A stretch of DNA of 64,000 nucleotides, from positions 5,491,001 through 5,555,000 of the forward strand of contig CM040744.1 in the NCBI GenBank assembly GCA_022829145.1, read 5' to 3'. The notes under the pieces were generated by a model. It did no database searches and was not told the DNA's origin. It saw only the letters and a program-made list of their open reading frames with translations. The position numbers were made by a program, and so were the translations under genes. Each line of letters opens with the position of its first letter. The first letter of the stretch is position 1. This DNA comes from Albula goreensis (Eukaryota; Chordata; Actinopteri; Albuliformes; Albulidae). Below, one piece after another: positions 1 to 13,327 of this stretch.

Positions 1-350
1 GTGGTGGGAACCAATGTTCTTCTATGCAGGGCAGTGAGATATGATCTTCATGGAGCGTTCATATCAAAGACTTATATGAAAATATGCTCCGTATTTGCTT
101 TAGGAATTCCACCATGCTTCTCAGACGTCCACCTGGGAACTCAAACAATGTAAGACAGAAATTCATGTGATTCATGTCTTATGATATTAGTATCGTTTTC
201 AGTTCAGAGAAGCCAATAGGTCTTTACATTCATAATGTATGAAAATATACTTCTACAGGAGCAAGTTTTGCTGGCTCTGGAAAGATAAAATAAATGGTAC
301 AGTATGAAGCTCATATACATTTTTGTCAAGTATAATGTATTTTTCTGCTG

Positions 351-352
351 AC

Positions 353-407
<55 letters not shown>

Positions 408-424
408 CATGTATGTATGTACGT
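351..424. repeat. TA-rich microsatellite
   Basis: A nearly pure TA dinucleotide run, ending in a short GTAT/TGTA tail. Short reading frames through it encode only alternating Tyr/Ile and are not genes. Confidence 0.95.
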
Positions 425-1470
425 TCTGACACAATTACAAAGATTTGGATATCTTTCCATTGCCACACACCAGTTTTCAGTCATTTATCATTTAATAATC
501 ATTTATATTTAATAGTAATTAAAATATCAGTCATCTAATGAACAGCCATCTTTCTTAAGGCGATGTACATCGGTCTCACAGTATACAGACCAAGAACAGA
601 ATACACAACATATATTGCACATAGTATTTTAAGTAAATGCAGTTTGTTTGAATTATTACATAATTCATAAAGGACTAGGTAGACCCTTGTAGATTTAACA
701 GACAAGTAGCAACAAAGCTGATATGTCAAAAACATTTCCATGATATCCTTAGAAATTACTTAAAAATAACCTTTGAAAGTTTTCCACTCTGGACTTACAT
801 CTTTAAAGCTCAGTTTCATGCTAGAAGTCCTGATGGAGAAGATTTCAAGGATGCAGACAGCAAAATACAAATTCATGAGACCAGACATGCAGTATCCTCC
901 TAGGTCAGTCAAAAGAGATCAATTCATCTTATCACAGACTGTTAGCCAAGGCCATTCACCAATATGGGTTTAATCAGCCCTAAGCTGGCTTCAACGTATA
1001 CGGGCTTTGATTAAGATCTGCTGTTGAAGGCATGTATGATTTAACCCATATTTTGAGCTCACTGATCTATTGCTTGGTCATCATGCCTACCAGAGACAGA
1101 AATGATCTTAAGTGCACTGAAGTTTTAGCAACAGGGATGGGTTGACTCAAGAACCTGGTCCAGAAGGGCACAAGATTGAAAAATGAAGAGGAATCAATTG
1201 TGTATGTTCCCCCCCAATCACGGGTGTATACTTCATTGAGCCTGCATTATGTGTTTTAAAACTGAAAGTGGAAGGGTATGTGAACTGTGCAGTAGAGCTA
1301 GCCAGCCTGAGGTCCTGGGTGTGGCCGTGTTGCCTTTGGACCAGTAAAGAAGGCCTCAAAATGAACTGTCAAAACTTCTGCCAGGGATCAACTTTACAAA
1401 TGCTGGCTTTACTGAGTCAGGCTTAACGGCCTTTCAACAAACTATGTAAGCTATGACACTGCAAGGAGAG
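425..1470. other. Gene-free interval
   Basis: No open frame longer than about 70 codons, no exon with recognisable protein similarity, and no clear repeat in this stretch. Confidence 0.6.
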
Positions 1471-1975
1471 GGCAGAACATCGGCCCAGCTGAGCTCGTCA
1501 TTTCAACTTAAGAATATCCAAGACTTCATCAAGTCTGACTTTGAGCACACTGGGTCTCTGCCTCAGCTATATGACCGGACGGCCTATTGCATGTATTGAT
1601 AACTCTTTGTGTAAAATAATGATTTCTTACATCAGTGTGGAACTTATTCTGAACTAATTTCCATGCATGCCTTTTTTCTACAGATTGAACTCACCCTAAA
1701 AATGTATTGTAGTTAACCTTATTTAGCCCTTTTATAAATTTAAAAACCTCTATTAAATCACCTCTAACTCTTCTTTGGCTAAGTCTAAATAGGTTAAGTA
1801 ACTTCAGTCTTTCCTTTCAGCTTCTATATTTCTTGCCAGGAATCAGATTTGTAGCCCTTCTTAGTACTTCTTCAAGAGCCTCTACATCTTTCTTGTAGTG
1901 TGGTGCCCAGAACTGCACAAAATATTCCAAGTGAGGTCTGACTAAAGCATTGTATCATTTTAATATAACCTTTGA
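1471..1975 (-). mobile_element. CR1/L2-like LINE, 5'-truncated 3' end
   Basis: This segment aligns by eye with the 3' parts of the two larger LINE fragments at 18840-20203 and 21500-22605. Shared stretches, read on the + strand, include the 'tggtgcccagaactgcac' box near 1900 and the 'acagattgaactcaccct' box near 1680. In the minus-strand sense it covers the last part of the reverse-transcriptase ORF and the 3' end, and stops at the 5' side near 1975, as expected for incomplete reverse transcription. It carries stops and indels and is dead. Assignment to the CR1/L2 group rests on the RT sequence of the two longer copies. Confidence 0.75.
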
Positions 1976-2520
1976 TTTATAGTGAATACATTTTGCTATA
2001 TACTCAATCATCCATGGTGGCCATTTTTCCCTCTACAGATCAATGGACTCTTGTGCAGTTAAAGAACATGATGGCTTCCTACTTATGTCTGAGTGTCTTA
2101 AATCAGATTCACCAGGATTATTCAAGGACCTACTGTATATACTTTGAAGGCACCTCCATATTCCAGGTTAATAAACATGATAAATAAATTCAAGAGTGGT
2201 TTCAAGAACACCAGGAAGAAGTCATATACCCTCCATAACTGGCTTTTCCAGTCACCAGTTCCCAATTCCATTGATCCTTTGATTCTGGGACACATTTTTA
2301 ATATTTTAAGGTAATGATAGTTTCCCTTCTTTAAGAAGGGTCCAACTGCATACCAGAAACAGCTTGAAACATTGAAAAAAGGACTGAAAACAAAGGGTAG
2401 TCCAACTCCTTATTAATTGATCCCAATTTAAATGATTTTAAATGATCTGATTAGGCATGTATATTGATAGGACATTCATTCCGTAAAATAGTTTACATTT
2501 TAATAAAAATGAACTTCTAT
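1976..2520. other. Gene-free interval
   Basis: AT-rich sequence with only short open frames and no recognisable gene or repeat between the LINE fragment and the LTR. Confidence 0.5.
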
Positions 2521-2986
2521 TGTCAGTAAACTGGGTTTTTTCGCCAGATTTGTTTCCCTGCTCATGTACTTTTGTTGTCATTGCCCTCATGTGTTTGCCC
2601 CACCTACTGTTTCCCTGCCTGTTCGTGTTAAATTACCTGATCTGTTTCACCTGTCCTCTTGTTCACCTGTTTCACGTTTGCTCGTTAGTCTTTTTGTATT
2701 TAAACCCTGTTTGTTCATTTGTTCTTCGCCAGTTCATTTCAGAGTTTGGCCTGTCTAGTTCTTGACTTGTTCTCAGTTTTCCTGGTCTGTCTGTCCGTCC
2801 CATATGGCTTCTGTTTTGTTTTTGCAACTCTGATGTTTGGATTTTGATTCTGTCTTTTTGCCTTGTCTTCCTGGTCCGACTTTGCCTGTTTTTGACTTTG
2901 ATTCTTGGTTTCTGGACTTTGTTTGGCTGCTAATAAACTCATGTTTATTATCGGTCTGCATTTGAGTCCCTGCTTGTTCCTTGACA
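2521..2986 (+). mobile_element. Solo LTR of an LTR retrotransposon
   Basis: The segment begins TGTCA and ends TGACA, the inverted TG...CA ends of an LTR. It contains a TATA-like box (tatttaaa, 2697-2704) followed about 230 bp later by a polyadenylation signal (aataaa, 2932-2937), in the order expected of a + strand LTR promoter and terminator. The five bases before it (tctat) and after it (tctgt) differ at one position and look like an aged target-site duplication. No internal gag or pol follows, so this is a solo LTR left by LTR-LTR recombination. A second, truncated copy of the same family lies at 13328-13545. Confidence 0.7.
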
Positions 2987-5900
2987 TCTGTTGCCAATTT
3001 AGGGAGAATATACCTCGTTAGTAATTTCTTACAGTATGTTGCATTATATTGTTACGTCACATAAATGTTTAACTATCCTACGTTGCGGTACCAAATCTTT
3101 TCACAAGCACTTAAAGAAATAAACTATTAGACAATTTATGCACAATTTTAGAATGTTACCCTTTGACTTAAAACAATAGATTTATTGTACTAAAACACTG
3201 GCCTTTTCACAGAGATGTCTTAAAAAAAACTCACTTACGCAGTTGACTGCCTGGAAGTAGTTGCGGCTTTGCTTAGTTTTTTCACCACACAACTTTTATA
3301 TGTCAAAAAAGTGTTAATTACAAAATTCTGCTGAGGTTGGTTTTCTGCCAAGTGAACAGGAAATAGGCAAGTACAGACGTGTGGTTTATTGCTTAAATCT
3401 AATTGAAATGAAATAAAATCAAAAAGAGGAACCCATGAAAAAAAGCCACGGTGTTCTTACAGTTACAGTTTTTGAAGGGGGACATCCATCAAAATCTCTT
3501 GACTGCTATTAGGACTAGTACAGTTTTTTTAGGGCTTTTTTTTCCCTGTCTTGTAAACATCGCGGGCATATGGTCGGAGTTACAGAACTTTTTGATGTTG
3601 TGCCTTGCACCTGTATAGCATTAGATTCTTGCCAAAAACGATACTGTAAAATGTGGGGTGAAGCCAGGCTGGCTTGGCTGAATACGAATGCTGCGTCAGA
3701 ATGCTGTAGAGCCCCAGAGCAGAGAGAGAGTCACATGGCCTGGCCTGGCAATACTTCCATTCATGACCGAACCTAAACACACACCCGCTCCTGAGAACAG
3801 CATGGATCTTACAGCTACACAAACTAAGGGAAACATAATTGTCATACACTGTCATTAGCATAACCTGAGCACTTAATGTTGATAACCCTTTAACGTATGT
3901 ATGACATGTTTTTCTTTTTATTAAAGGTTCATCACGTTGCATGTTCGGCAACTACAAATATTATCCTTGCGTTGCCTTACGCTATTGTCTGATTGCTGGT
4001 AGCTGCATCCAAAAATTATTTAAGTCAGTTATATGTGCCAGCAAATGTGCGACAATATTAAAGCATTCTCAGACATTATTTCAGCTCTCTCTGATAACAA
4101 ACAGACTCCTGCCTGAATATCTTTCATGCCTAATTACTGAATTACATAGGTAATATTTTCTGCAGAGGTGTGATAATTCACGAGTTGTCTGTGGAGTATT
4201 TACAGGATAGTTTACACTGTAAATACAAATGTGTATATTTGCACAATTTGTATCAAATTAAATATAGTGATTTCTAAATGCATTGTATCATTTCTGTATA
4301 AACTTATGGTAATACTTCATTACAAAATATTTATGCTTCATTTAATAGCCACTCAAAAACAGACTGTAAGAAATACCTTTGTGCTAAATAAGCTCTTTTG
4401 CGGACTTGATTATTTGCCTTCTTTTTTTTTTTTCAGTAACCAACCCAAATTACATCATTCACACTCCATTAAAGAGTCACAAATTGCTTTAAATTGTTTG
4501 ACATTTCACGTAATCACCCTTGTTGCGGCATGTAAAAAGATGTTTGAGGTGAATTTATTCCAAACTGAAACAGACTAATGGATTTATTAGACTCTATGCA
4601 GCAATTTACATTGCAGTTCATAAATCTGCCTTTTTACTGGATGCACATTAAGCTAGTGCTATATTTGGGTGTTTTAGGATCTGCTCCTGTTTCATTAAGA
4701 GTACCTTCTGAAAGACCGGCCTGCTCTAGGAAGCTTCCAGGTTGGGTACTTTATGTTCCTGAAATTTCAGCGAGGACTGTTTGCCAAATTCCAGTACCTG
4801 GGCTGGTTATTAAAGAGGTCTGCTCAGGAGAAATACGAATTCAATCAGTCTAAAAATTGTGTATGGAGGCCTCCCGGCAACTGTGCAAAGCTGTTATCTA
4901 TGATTCTTCCCTAGGATCTGCATCAATAGGTCGAACTCTTTGTTGGAATATGTGTTTAAATATATACTATGCTGACCAGCTCTTTCAGATCCAATATGCA
5001 AGCAGCTATGGTAGAACTGCTGGCACAAAAGCTTATTTTTCCATAGTGAATAACTCTGTTTTTAACTGTGGCAGTGCAAGCAGTTAGGCATGGTGCGAAT
5101 GTTTGGATAAGTAAACCTTTCGCATTTAATCAAGTGGAAAACCATAGCAGTAGTTCCCACACATTTTTGTGACTGATTTATTGTGGATATTTGTAATAAA
5201 GGCCATCTCAAGCAATTTATACTCACAGTATGGATGCCTCAGCACTGCTGCAAATTAAACGGAAAGTGGAAAATTCCTGAACTCCACGATCTTCAGTACT
5301 TGCAGGTAAATATTCCCTTAAAATCCATTGATTTTTGCTTGAGGCCAGTTGTGAAAATCAATGGTCAACTATGCAACCTGAATTAAGTATGTATTTGGCT
5401 GTCAGGACCAGGATAGTTCACTGCAGAGCCGATTGAAAGAGGCAAAGTTTGAGGTCCGTTGCAATGTTGTTTCATCCTTCACACGCTATGTTTTCACCAC
5501 TCCATTTTATTAAGAATCCCCAAAAGGCAGCTAGATGAACAAAAAGTTACGACAATGGTAATGTGAAACTTTTAAAAATTGATTGAGCTGCTGAAGGAGA
5601 CTGAAAATGAAATAATGACAGATGGAAGTCTATGCAGAGGGAAGACATCAACACACTGTAAACTCTGGCGTATTACCTTAATAGTTTACAGCAACCATTC
5701 AATTTGTTACTGCCTGTCCTGTGCTAGCCAACAAACTCAGGAAAGCACAGCAGAAATATGCCGGTTTCCCCCTGTTTTAGTGGCCTGCAAAGATTTTCAC
5801 AATGCATCACTAACCATTTCCCCCATACTAAAGACACTAATGATCTGAGAATTATGGACAACATTTCTAAACACTATGGTAATTATGTAAGATACAAAAC

Positions 5901-7040
5901 ACATAAACAGGCTGCCCTCTTTAAATAATGCATTCTTAGGTGCTGAATCCCAAGGAGAATCACACATGCAAAAAACACTGGACAGCAGTTGCATAAAAAT
6001 GTTTAAATTATCTCACAAACAGCACAGACATGTTTTGGCACATAGCTGAGGAAGGCCGTGTGCCTTCTTTCACTGCAGCGGAGGTGGAATTATCTATCTT
6101 TCTAGCCAGAGAAAGAGGTACTCTCTAGAATATACTGCCCTCTTCAGTTTATACTCTTTGTAGTCAGTCAGTTGTAAGACCAAAGACTCAGATGTTCATT
6201 GCAAAAGATTGATTTGATTTTTGTCTTTTCTGGCAAAAGGATTTCACATGTATGTTACCTCACTTTTGCACTCTAGTAAACCAGAAGTCATGGAAGGCAA
6301 TAATAGTAACTTACTTATGTAAAATTGTAATGCAATTCAGCTTTATCTTTTTATTTTTTATCTTTTAATTTCAGATAATCTTTAGGAGTGCCACTGATCT
6401 TGAAGATGTTTTCTTGAAAAAAATGAATCCATTAATAAATAAAGGACATTTGTAGTGGAATTTAAATAGTTATCTTATATTTTTGTGGATAAAATATAGC
6501 TCATTATCCATGTCTGTATTGTACAGCCATTTTCATCTTCAGCCAGGCTGCTAAATTCTGTTATTCAGAGTTTACGATGATATTAAAATATTTACTTGCA
6601 AATGTAATCAATTAACTCCATGGCTGTCAGTGACTCAATGAATGCTTTCATTGAATAATCAGAGGTGGGTTTCTCGAAAGATTCGTAAAGCTAAGAATGT
6701 GTTTAACTGCATCTTTAAGGTGGGTTTATTAAAGACATTTGTAGCCAAAGTGTCTCTGTAGTTTGCTCGTAAGTTAGAAAGAGATCTGGATCACTCGTTC
6801 ACAGGAAAGGACCTCTTTAGCAACTTGCTCGCAGCCGTCTGATCTAGCAGCAAAACAGAATCCGCTCCTGATGCTTTCTTACAATTGCAGGCTACAATTG
6901 GCTAAAAAGTATTGTTGCCTTATATCTAGCCTAGCCAATTACAAAATACTTTTCAAAAATCAAATATACAGTTTGTGGCACCGAGAGAGGTGGAGGGAGG
7001 AGCAAGCTCCTTGGCCCCTCCCATTGTACTGCTGTCAGTC
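2987..7040. other. Gene-free interval
   Basis: Nothing here resembles a conserved protein; open frames of 65-125 codons have no family signature. Around 6664-6760 the sequence starts with a 'ggtgggtttctcgaaag' box that resembles one terminus of fish PIF/Harbinger-like elements, but I could not find its partner end, so I do not call an element. Confidence 0.5.
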
Positions 7041-7046
7041 TCCTGG

Positions 7047-7274
7047 GCTGCGTTCCAATACTTTTTCTCGTATCCTCCTTTCCTACCCCGGAAATGTGCC
7101 GGAAATATGTGGAGGAAAGGAGGGGAGGAAAGGAGGAAAGGAGGAAAGGAAATGCGAGATTTCGCTTTGGAACAGTGGAGGAAAGGAGGACACATAATCA
7201 GCTTCCGGGGCACGGAGGAAAGAAGGGGAGGAAAGGAGGAAAGGAGGAGACGAATTTGAGTATTGGAACACAGC
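7047..7274. mobile_element. MITE-like element with terminal inverted repeats and purine-rich core
   Basis: The left end (gctgcgttccaatac) and the right end (gtattggaacacagc) are inverted complements with one mismatch over 15 bp. The same 5 bp, cctgg, sits immediately outside both ends (7042-7046 and 7275-7279), consistent with a target-site duplication. The interior is dominated by ggaggaaagg repeats on the + strand, with a short pyrimidine counterpart next to the left end. There is no transposase frame, so it would be a non-autonomous DNA element. I cannot assign a superfamily. Confidence 0.6.
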
Positions 7275-7279
7275 CCTGG

Positions 7280-9200
7280 TTCCCTCCCTCAGCCTGGAGA
7301 GTTAACTGGAGCTTCAACAGCAGTGACCTCACTAACAGGCAGGCTCACCTGAGAGTGATTTCTAATCAACTCAGCTGTGAGCACTTGCCTTCAATTAGGC
7401 CATTTATTTAAGCACAGCCTAAGAGGCTGAAGGGGTCTTTTGGGGTTTGTGTTTTGGTGTGTTCCAGGTGGCTGTGCGGTTTTTGAGTTTCAACCCTATT
7501 TTTGTATTGATTCTATTTGTTGTCTATTTTTTCCCCAAAAGGATAAAATGAATGGCCTTTGGCCCCTTTTTGTTGAACTTTAGTCATGTTTCCTCTTCCG
7601 CTCACCACCCAGCCCAGTGGCCACACCTGCCGCTGCACCACAAGTTATAAAGTATCTACTTCTGAATATTATTTTGAACACAGTGTCTATGAAAGTAGAC
7701 ATGATAATGATTTTGACTATCATTATTAAGGGTGCTAAGTAATCATTTAATGATGTTTCATTGATTAAATGAATTGCTGTGTCAATATAGTTCCATAAAA
7801 CTGGCTGTCCTGCAAAATCATTGCCACCCCTGCATCGTGGAGAAAGGAAACTGTCAACACTGTGTATAAAAAAATCCCGCACTGAGATGCAAATGAATAG
7901 GCTACATTTATTGTGGATATAAATGCTGTGACAGGAGTCAATGTCAATGCCATTTAATCACTATAACGATGACAGCAACCTGGTTAAATATTGGCTACCA
8001 GGAGATGAAATCAACTATATTAGCAGCGTTTTAAATGTGCAAGTAATGCATGATATTCAGGGTCTTCCACTGACCTCACTGCAATCGATTTGTCAACAAG
8101 TAATGATTTAGCTGGGACACGCTTTACAATGAGGCTCTTTGCAAAGATCCTCTTGAGTGTGTAAGATGGGTGTCTGAGAATCCCACGTGCGAAGAGAGCA
8201 TGCTTTGGAACCTCTTTAAACACATTTGTTATCAGTAACATCCAACGTCGCAGAAAAACCCATCCCAGAGCTTGTATTTGTCCCTGTTACCATTCTGCCA
8301 ACTTTCACCTGCAAAGGCTCTTCACAGCCATCCATGCCTCCACCCGCTGAAGAGAAACGTAAGCTGCGAAGCCCAGGGCAGTTGTCTGACGCTCTTTCCC
8401 CGTGTCTCTTTTCTCACCTTCAGCACTACCCTCAGACTGGCACAGTGATAGAGAGACAAAGTCAATGCTATTGCGGTGAAAATCAAAGCCCCCTTGTCCC
8501 AGAAGCACCTCACGACTCAGTTTTACGAACTGAGAGGATGGCAGGGATTCAGCTGGGATACAGCACGGTAAATTGTGCTGTGGTCTCCTATTTTGGGATT
8601 CACTGGCAGGAACGGAGTAGTCCATGGGAATTTCAAATGCCTCAGCCACCCTTTCATTTTTTGATTTGTATATAATGGAGCTAGATGAAGAAAAAAAATA
8701 TCTCTTCATCCAAGTCGGTGGTTTTTGAGCTGTTGTGAAGCTTTAGTGACACTTTTGGCATAAGAAATCGTCTGTTGCTATTGGACCACAACTAAACTGA
8801 AGCAAATGGCAGTGTTAAACCCATGAAAGGCAAGATGGGAGGGGTGGAGGATTAGGGTTATTTTGGAATTTCCACCATAACTACAACGGGTCTTTGGTTC
8901 AGCTCTGTAGACAGCTTGACATGACACAACCTCCCAGCTTCATATGGACGAGAGAGGCCTGGTTTCCTTCACAATGCTTTATATGGGCACATGTATACGA
9001 CTTCACCTGTGGTACCGGATATAAATGTTTAGCTGATCCCTCCACAATTTTGGTGTATGCAGATTTTGTTGGAGAAAGAAGCAGTATCGCTGCAGGAATA
9101 TTTGTTCATGTTTCTTCCTCTAAGAGTGTTCACAGTTGGAGCTTGTGTGGAAAAAGGCGAAGTACCAATTTTTTAAAGAACTTTTTTCCTGGACACCTTC
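7280..9200. other. Gene-free interval with decayed sequence
   Basis: Open frames of 149 codons (+, 8226-8675) and 134 codons (-, 8305-8709) overlap on opposite strands. Neither shows a recognisable domain or splice context, and I treat both as chance. Minus-strand frames at 7580-8241 could be transposon debris but are not assignable. Confidence 0.5.
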
Positions 9201-9204
9201 TTAG

Positions 9205-12200
9205 TTTTGAATGATAGATAATCATCTATATTATCGAATCACGTGAATAGAAGTTGTCCCAGATAATTTGTAAGGAAGAAAACGAGACATATGTGTCCAA
9301 CGAAAAATCAAGAAAAGACATAAGATTATAGTCTTATCTCCGAAATGAGGAAAAATGGGTTGATACAAAAAAATTTGATTTTATTACTTTAAATGATAGA
9401 TAACAATCTATATTATCGAATCACGAGAATAGAAGTTGTCCCAGATCATTTGTAAGGAAGAAACCCAGACATATGTGTCCAGCGCAAAATCAAGAAAAGA
9501 CTTAAGACTATAGTCTTATCTCCAAAATGAGGAAAAATGGGTTGACACAAAAAAATCATTTTTTTACTTTAAATGATAGATAATCATCTATCTTATCGAA
9601 TCAAGTGAATAGAACTTGTCCTAGATCATTTGTAAGGAAGAAAACGAGACATATGTGCATCCAACGCAAAATCAAGAAAAGACATATGACTATAGTCTTA
9701 TCTCCAAAATGAGGAAAAATGGGTTGACACAAAAAAATCCAGTTTTTTACTTTAAATGATAGATTATCATCTATATTACCGAATCACGTGAATAGAAGTT
9801 GTCCTAGATCTTTTGTAAAGAAGAAACCTAGACATATGTGTCCAACGTAAAATCCAGAAAAGAAATGAGACTCTAGTCTTAGACATATGTGTCCAACGCA
9901 AAATCAAGAAAAGACATAAGACAATAGTCTTATGTCCAAAATGAGGAAAAATGGGTTGACACAAAAAAATTCCAGTTTTTTACTTTAAATGATAGATTAT
10001 CATCTATATTACCGAATCACGTGAGTAGAAGTTGTCCCAGATCATTTGTAAGGAAGAAAACGAGACATATGTGTCCAACGCAAAATCAAGACAAGACATG
10101 AGACTATAGTCTTATCTCCAAAATGAGGAAAAATCGGTTGACACAAAAAAATCCAGTTTTTTACTTTAAATGATAGATTATCATCTATATTACCGAATCA
10201 CTTGAATAGAAGTTGTCCTAGATCTGTTGTAAGGAAGAAAGCTAGACATATGTGTCCAACGCAAAATCAAGAAAAGACATAAGACTATAGTCTTATGTCC
10301 AAAATGAGGAGAAATGGGTTGACACAACAAAATTCCATTTTATTACTTTAAATGATAGACAATCATCTATATTATCAAATCACGTGAATAGATGTTGTCC
10401 CAGATCATTTGTAAAGAAAAAACCCAGACATATGTGTCCAACGCAAAATCAAGAAAAGACATAAGACTATAGTCTTATATCCAAAATGAGGAAAAATGGG
10501 TTGACACAAAAAATTCCATTTTTACTTTAAATGATAGATTATCATCTATATTATCAAATCACGTGAATAGAAGTTGTCCCAGATCTTTTGTAAAGAAGAA
10601 AATGAGACATATGTGTCCAACGCAAAATCAAGAAAAGACAGAAGACTATAGTCTCATCTCCAAAATGAGGAAAAATGGGTTGACAGAAAAAAATTCCATT
10701 TTTTTACTTTAAATGATAGATAATCATCTATATTATCGAATCAAGTGAATACAACTTGTCCTAAATCATTTGTAAGGAAGAAAACGACACATATGTGTCC
10801 AATGCAAAATCAAGAAAAGACAGAAGACTATAGTCTTATGTCCAAAATGAGGAAAAATGGGTTGACACAAAAAAAATCCAGTCTTTTACTTTAAATGATA
10901 GATTATCATCTATTTTACCAAATCAAGTGAATAGAAGTTGTCCCAGATGATTTGTAAGGAAGAAAACGAGACATATGTGTCCAACGCAAAATCAAGAAAA
11001 GACATGAGACTATAGTCTTATCTCCAAAATGAGGAAAAATGGGTTGACACAAAAAAATTCATTTTATTACTTTAAATGATAGATAATAGTCTATATTATC
11101 AATCACGTGAATAGAAGGTGTCCCAGATCATTTGTATGGAAAAAACCCAGACATATGTGTCCAACGCAAAATCAAGAAAAGACATGAGACTATAGTCTTA
11201 TCTCCAAAATGAGGAAAAATGGGTTGACACAAAAAAATTCCATTTTATTACTTTAAATGATAGATTATCATCTATATTATCAAATCACGTGAATAGAAGT
11301 TGTCCCAGATCATTTGTAAGGAAGAAAACGAGACATATGTGTCCAACGCAAAATCAAGAAAAGACATAAGACTATAGTCTTATCTCCAAAATGAGGAAAA
11401 ATGGGTTGACACAAAAAAATTCCATTTCATTACTTTAAATGATAGACAATCATCTATATTATCAAATCACATGAATAGAAGTTGTCCTAGATCATTTGTA
11501 AGGAAGAAATCTCCAAAAATCCAGACATATGTGTCCAATAAGGAAGAAAGCTAGACATATTGTCCAACGCAAAATCAAGGAAGAAGTCTTATCTCCAAAA
11601 TGAGGAAAAATGAGGTTGACACAACAAAATTCCAAAATCCAAGAAAAAAAGACATAAGACTCTAGTCATATCTCCAAAATGAGGAAAAATGGGTTGACAA
11701 AAAAATATTCCATTTTTTTACTTTAAATGATAGATAATAGTCTATACTATCGAATCACGAGAATAGAAGTTGTCCCAGATCATTTGTAAGGAAGAAACTT
11801 AGACATATGTGTCCAACGCAAAATCAAGAAAAGACATAAGACTATAGTCTTATGTCCAAAATGAGGAGAAATGGGTTGACACAAAAAAATTCCATTTTAT
11901 TACTTTAAATGATAGACAATCATCTATATTATCGAATCACGTGAATAGATGTTGTCCCAGATCATTTGTAAAGAAAAACCCAGACATATGTGTCCAACGC
12001 AAAATCAAGAAAAGACATAAGACTATAGTCTTATGTCCAAAATGAGGAAAAATGGGTTGACACAACAAAATTCCAGTTTTTTACTTTAAATGATAGATTA
12101 TCATCTATATTACCGAATCACGTGAATAGAAGTTGTCCTAGATCTTTTGTAAAGAAGAAACCTAGACATATGTGTCCAACGCAAAATCAAGAAGAGACAT

Positions 12201-12395
12201 AAGACAATAGTCTCATCTCCAAAATGAGGAAAAATGGGTTGACAGAAAAAAATTCCATTTCATTACTTTAAATGATACATTATCATCTATATTATCGAAT
12301 CAAGTGAATAGAAGTTGTCCTAGGTCATATGTAAGGAAGAAAACGAGACATATGTGTCCAACGCAAAATCAGGAAAAATGGGTTGACACAAAAAA
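9205..12395. repeat. Tandem satellite-like array, about 181-bp unit, about 17 copies
   Basis: The box 'tttaaatgatag' recurs at 9391, 9571, 9754, 9987, 10168, 10350, 10529, 10711, 10893, 11074, 11255, 11437, 11725, 11907, 12088 and 12270 (position of the a-run), most steps being 179-184 bp. A diverged first unit starts near 9205 and the last is truncated near 12395. Each unit contains a 12-18 bp palindrome centred on agactatagtct, usually an E-box (cacgtg), and acatatgt. Two steps are longer (233 and 288 bp) because of internal partial duplications near 9840-9900 and 11495-11690. Minus-strand reading frames in the array repeat the same peptide and are by-products of the tandem structure. Confidence 0.95.
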
Positions 12396-13327
12396 AAATC
12401 AAAGGTACAGGTTTGGTTGGTTTTTGGATGGGATATCTCCTGGGAATGTTTTTGTCGGAGGAGGTATTGGTATGGGGGCCATTCTTCCTTCTCGTCCAAA
12501 TATAAAATGAATGCCTTTGAACAGACACTGTGCTGTGGAGGGCCGTCCTCTGGATGACACCATCTGTAGTGAAGAAAGATCCAAAGGCTCTCTTTAAAAG
12601 AGCTGGAGGCTTAATCCTCGAACCCAGGTCATTCCCATAAAATGTGCTCTCTGCATCCTGCCATGTAATAATACCCCAGTTCAGATTCTCTACATAGATT
12701 CAGTAATCCACACCAAATTTAATTCCTAAACGTAATAAAACAAAATTTACCTCTTGGTTGACATATTTTACCAATGGTAAATATAGGTAAAAGCTACAAT
12801 TAATTCATGGGAAATAAAAATAAATTACAGGTACCCCTCAGGCCAGTATCTAAAGAACATATCCAATCTACCCTCAAACTGCCAGAAATTTGAAATATCA
12901 TATAAGTTATTCCAAATTCAGTGGCTATCACTTGACTTCAGCCTGTTCAACTGTCAGAAACCTAGAAATAATCAACGGAGGAAGAGAAAGATTGCCATCT
13001 ATTGAGCATTTAATGCTACTACACACATTCAAGGTCAATAAAAGACCATACAGTGTCGTCCAATTCCAGTTTTTCCCTGCCAAATATTCTCAGTGAAATA
13101 CAACAAATACAACAAATATATGCCATAGGTTAATTTAGCATTAATGTTGAATTTATCCGTTATATTTACAAAAATAACTTCAAACATTCATTTAAAAAAA
13201 TCCAGAATACACTGGCTCGTAGATTATATATGCCCTGTTTTTTAATCAAGCACCAATTGTTTTCATCCAGAAGGAAAACTGAACATCAGTTCTGACAATA
13301 CTTGTCAATGATTCCGTCTGATTCAGT
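12396..13327. other. Gene-free interval
   Basis: No exon-like or repeat structure recognised between the satellite array and the LTR fragment. Confidence 0.5.

Noticed and set aside
204-538. Three overlapping open frames rich in Tyr/Ile
   Set aside because: They are translations of the TA microsatellite on both strands.
8226-8709. 149-codon (+) and 134-codon (-) open frames
   Set aside because: They overlap on opposite strands, resemble no family I know, and lack splice or promoter context; likely chance or decayed transposon.
9776-12584. Minus-strand open frames repeating an LRWTHMSRF-type peptide
   Set aside because: They arise from the 181-bp tandem unit read in one frame; units are broken by stops and indels, with no start or splice context.
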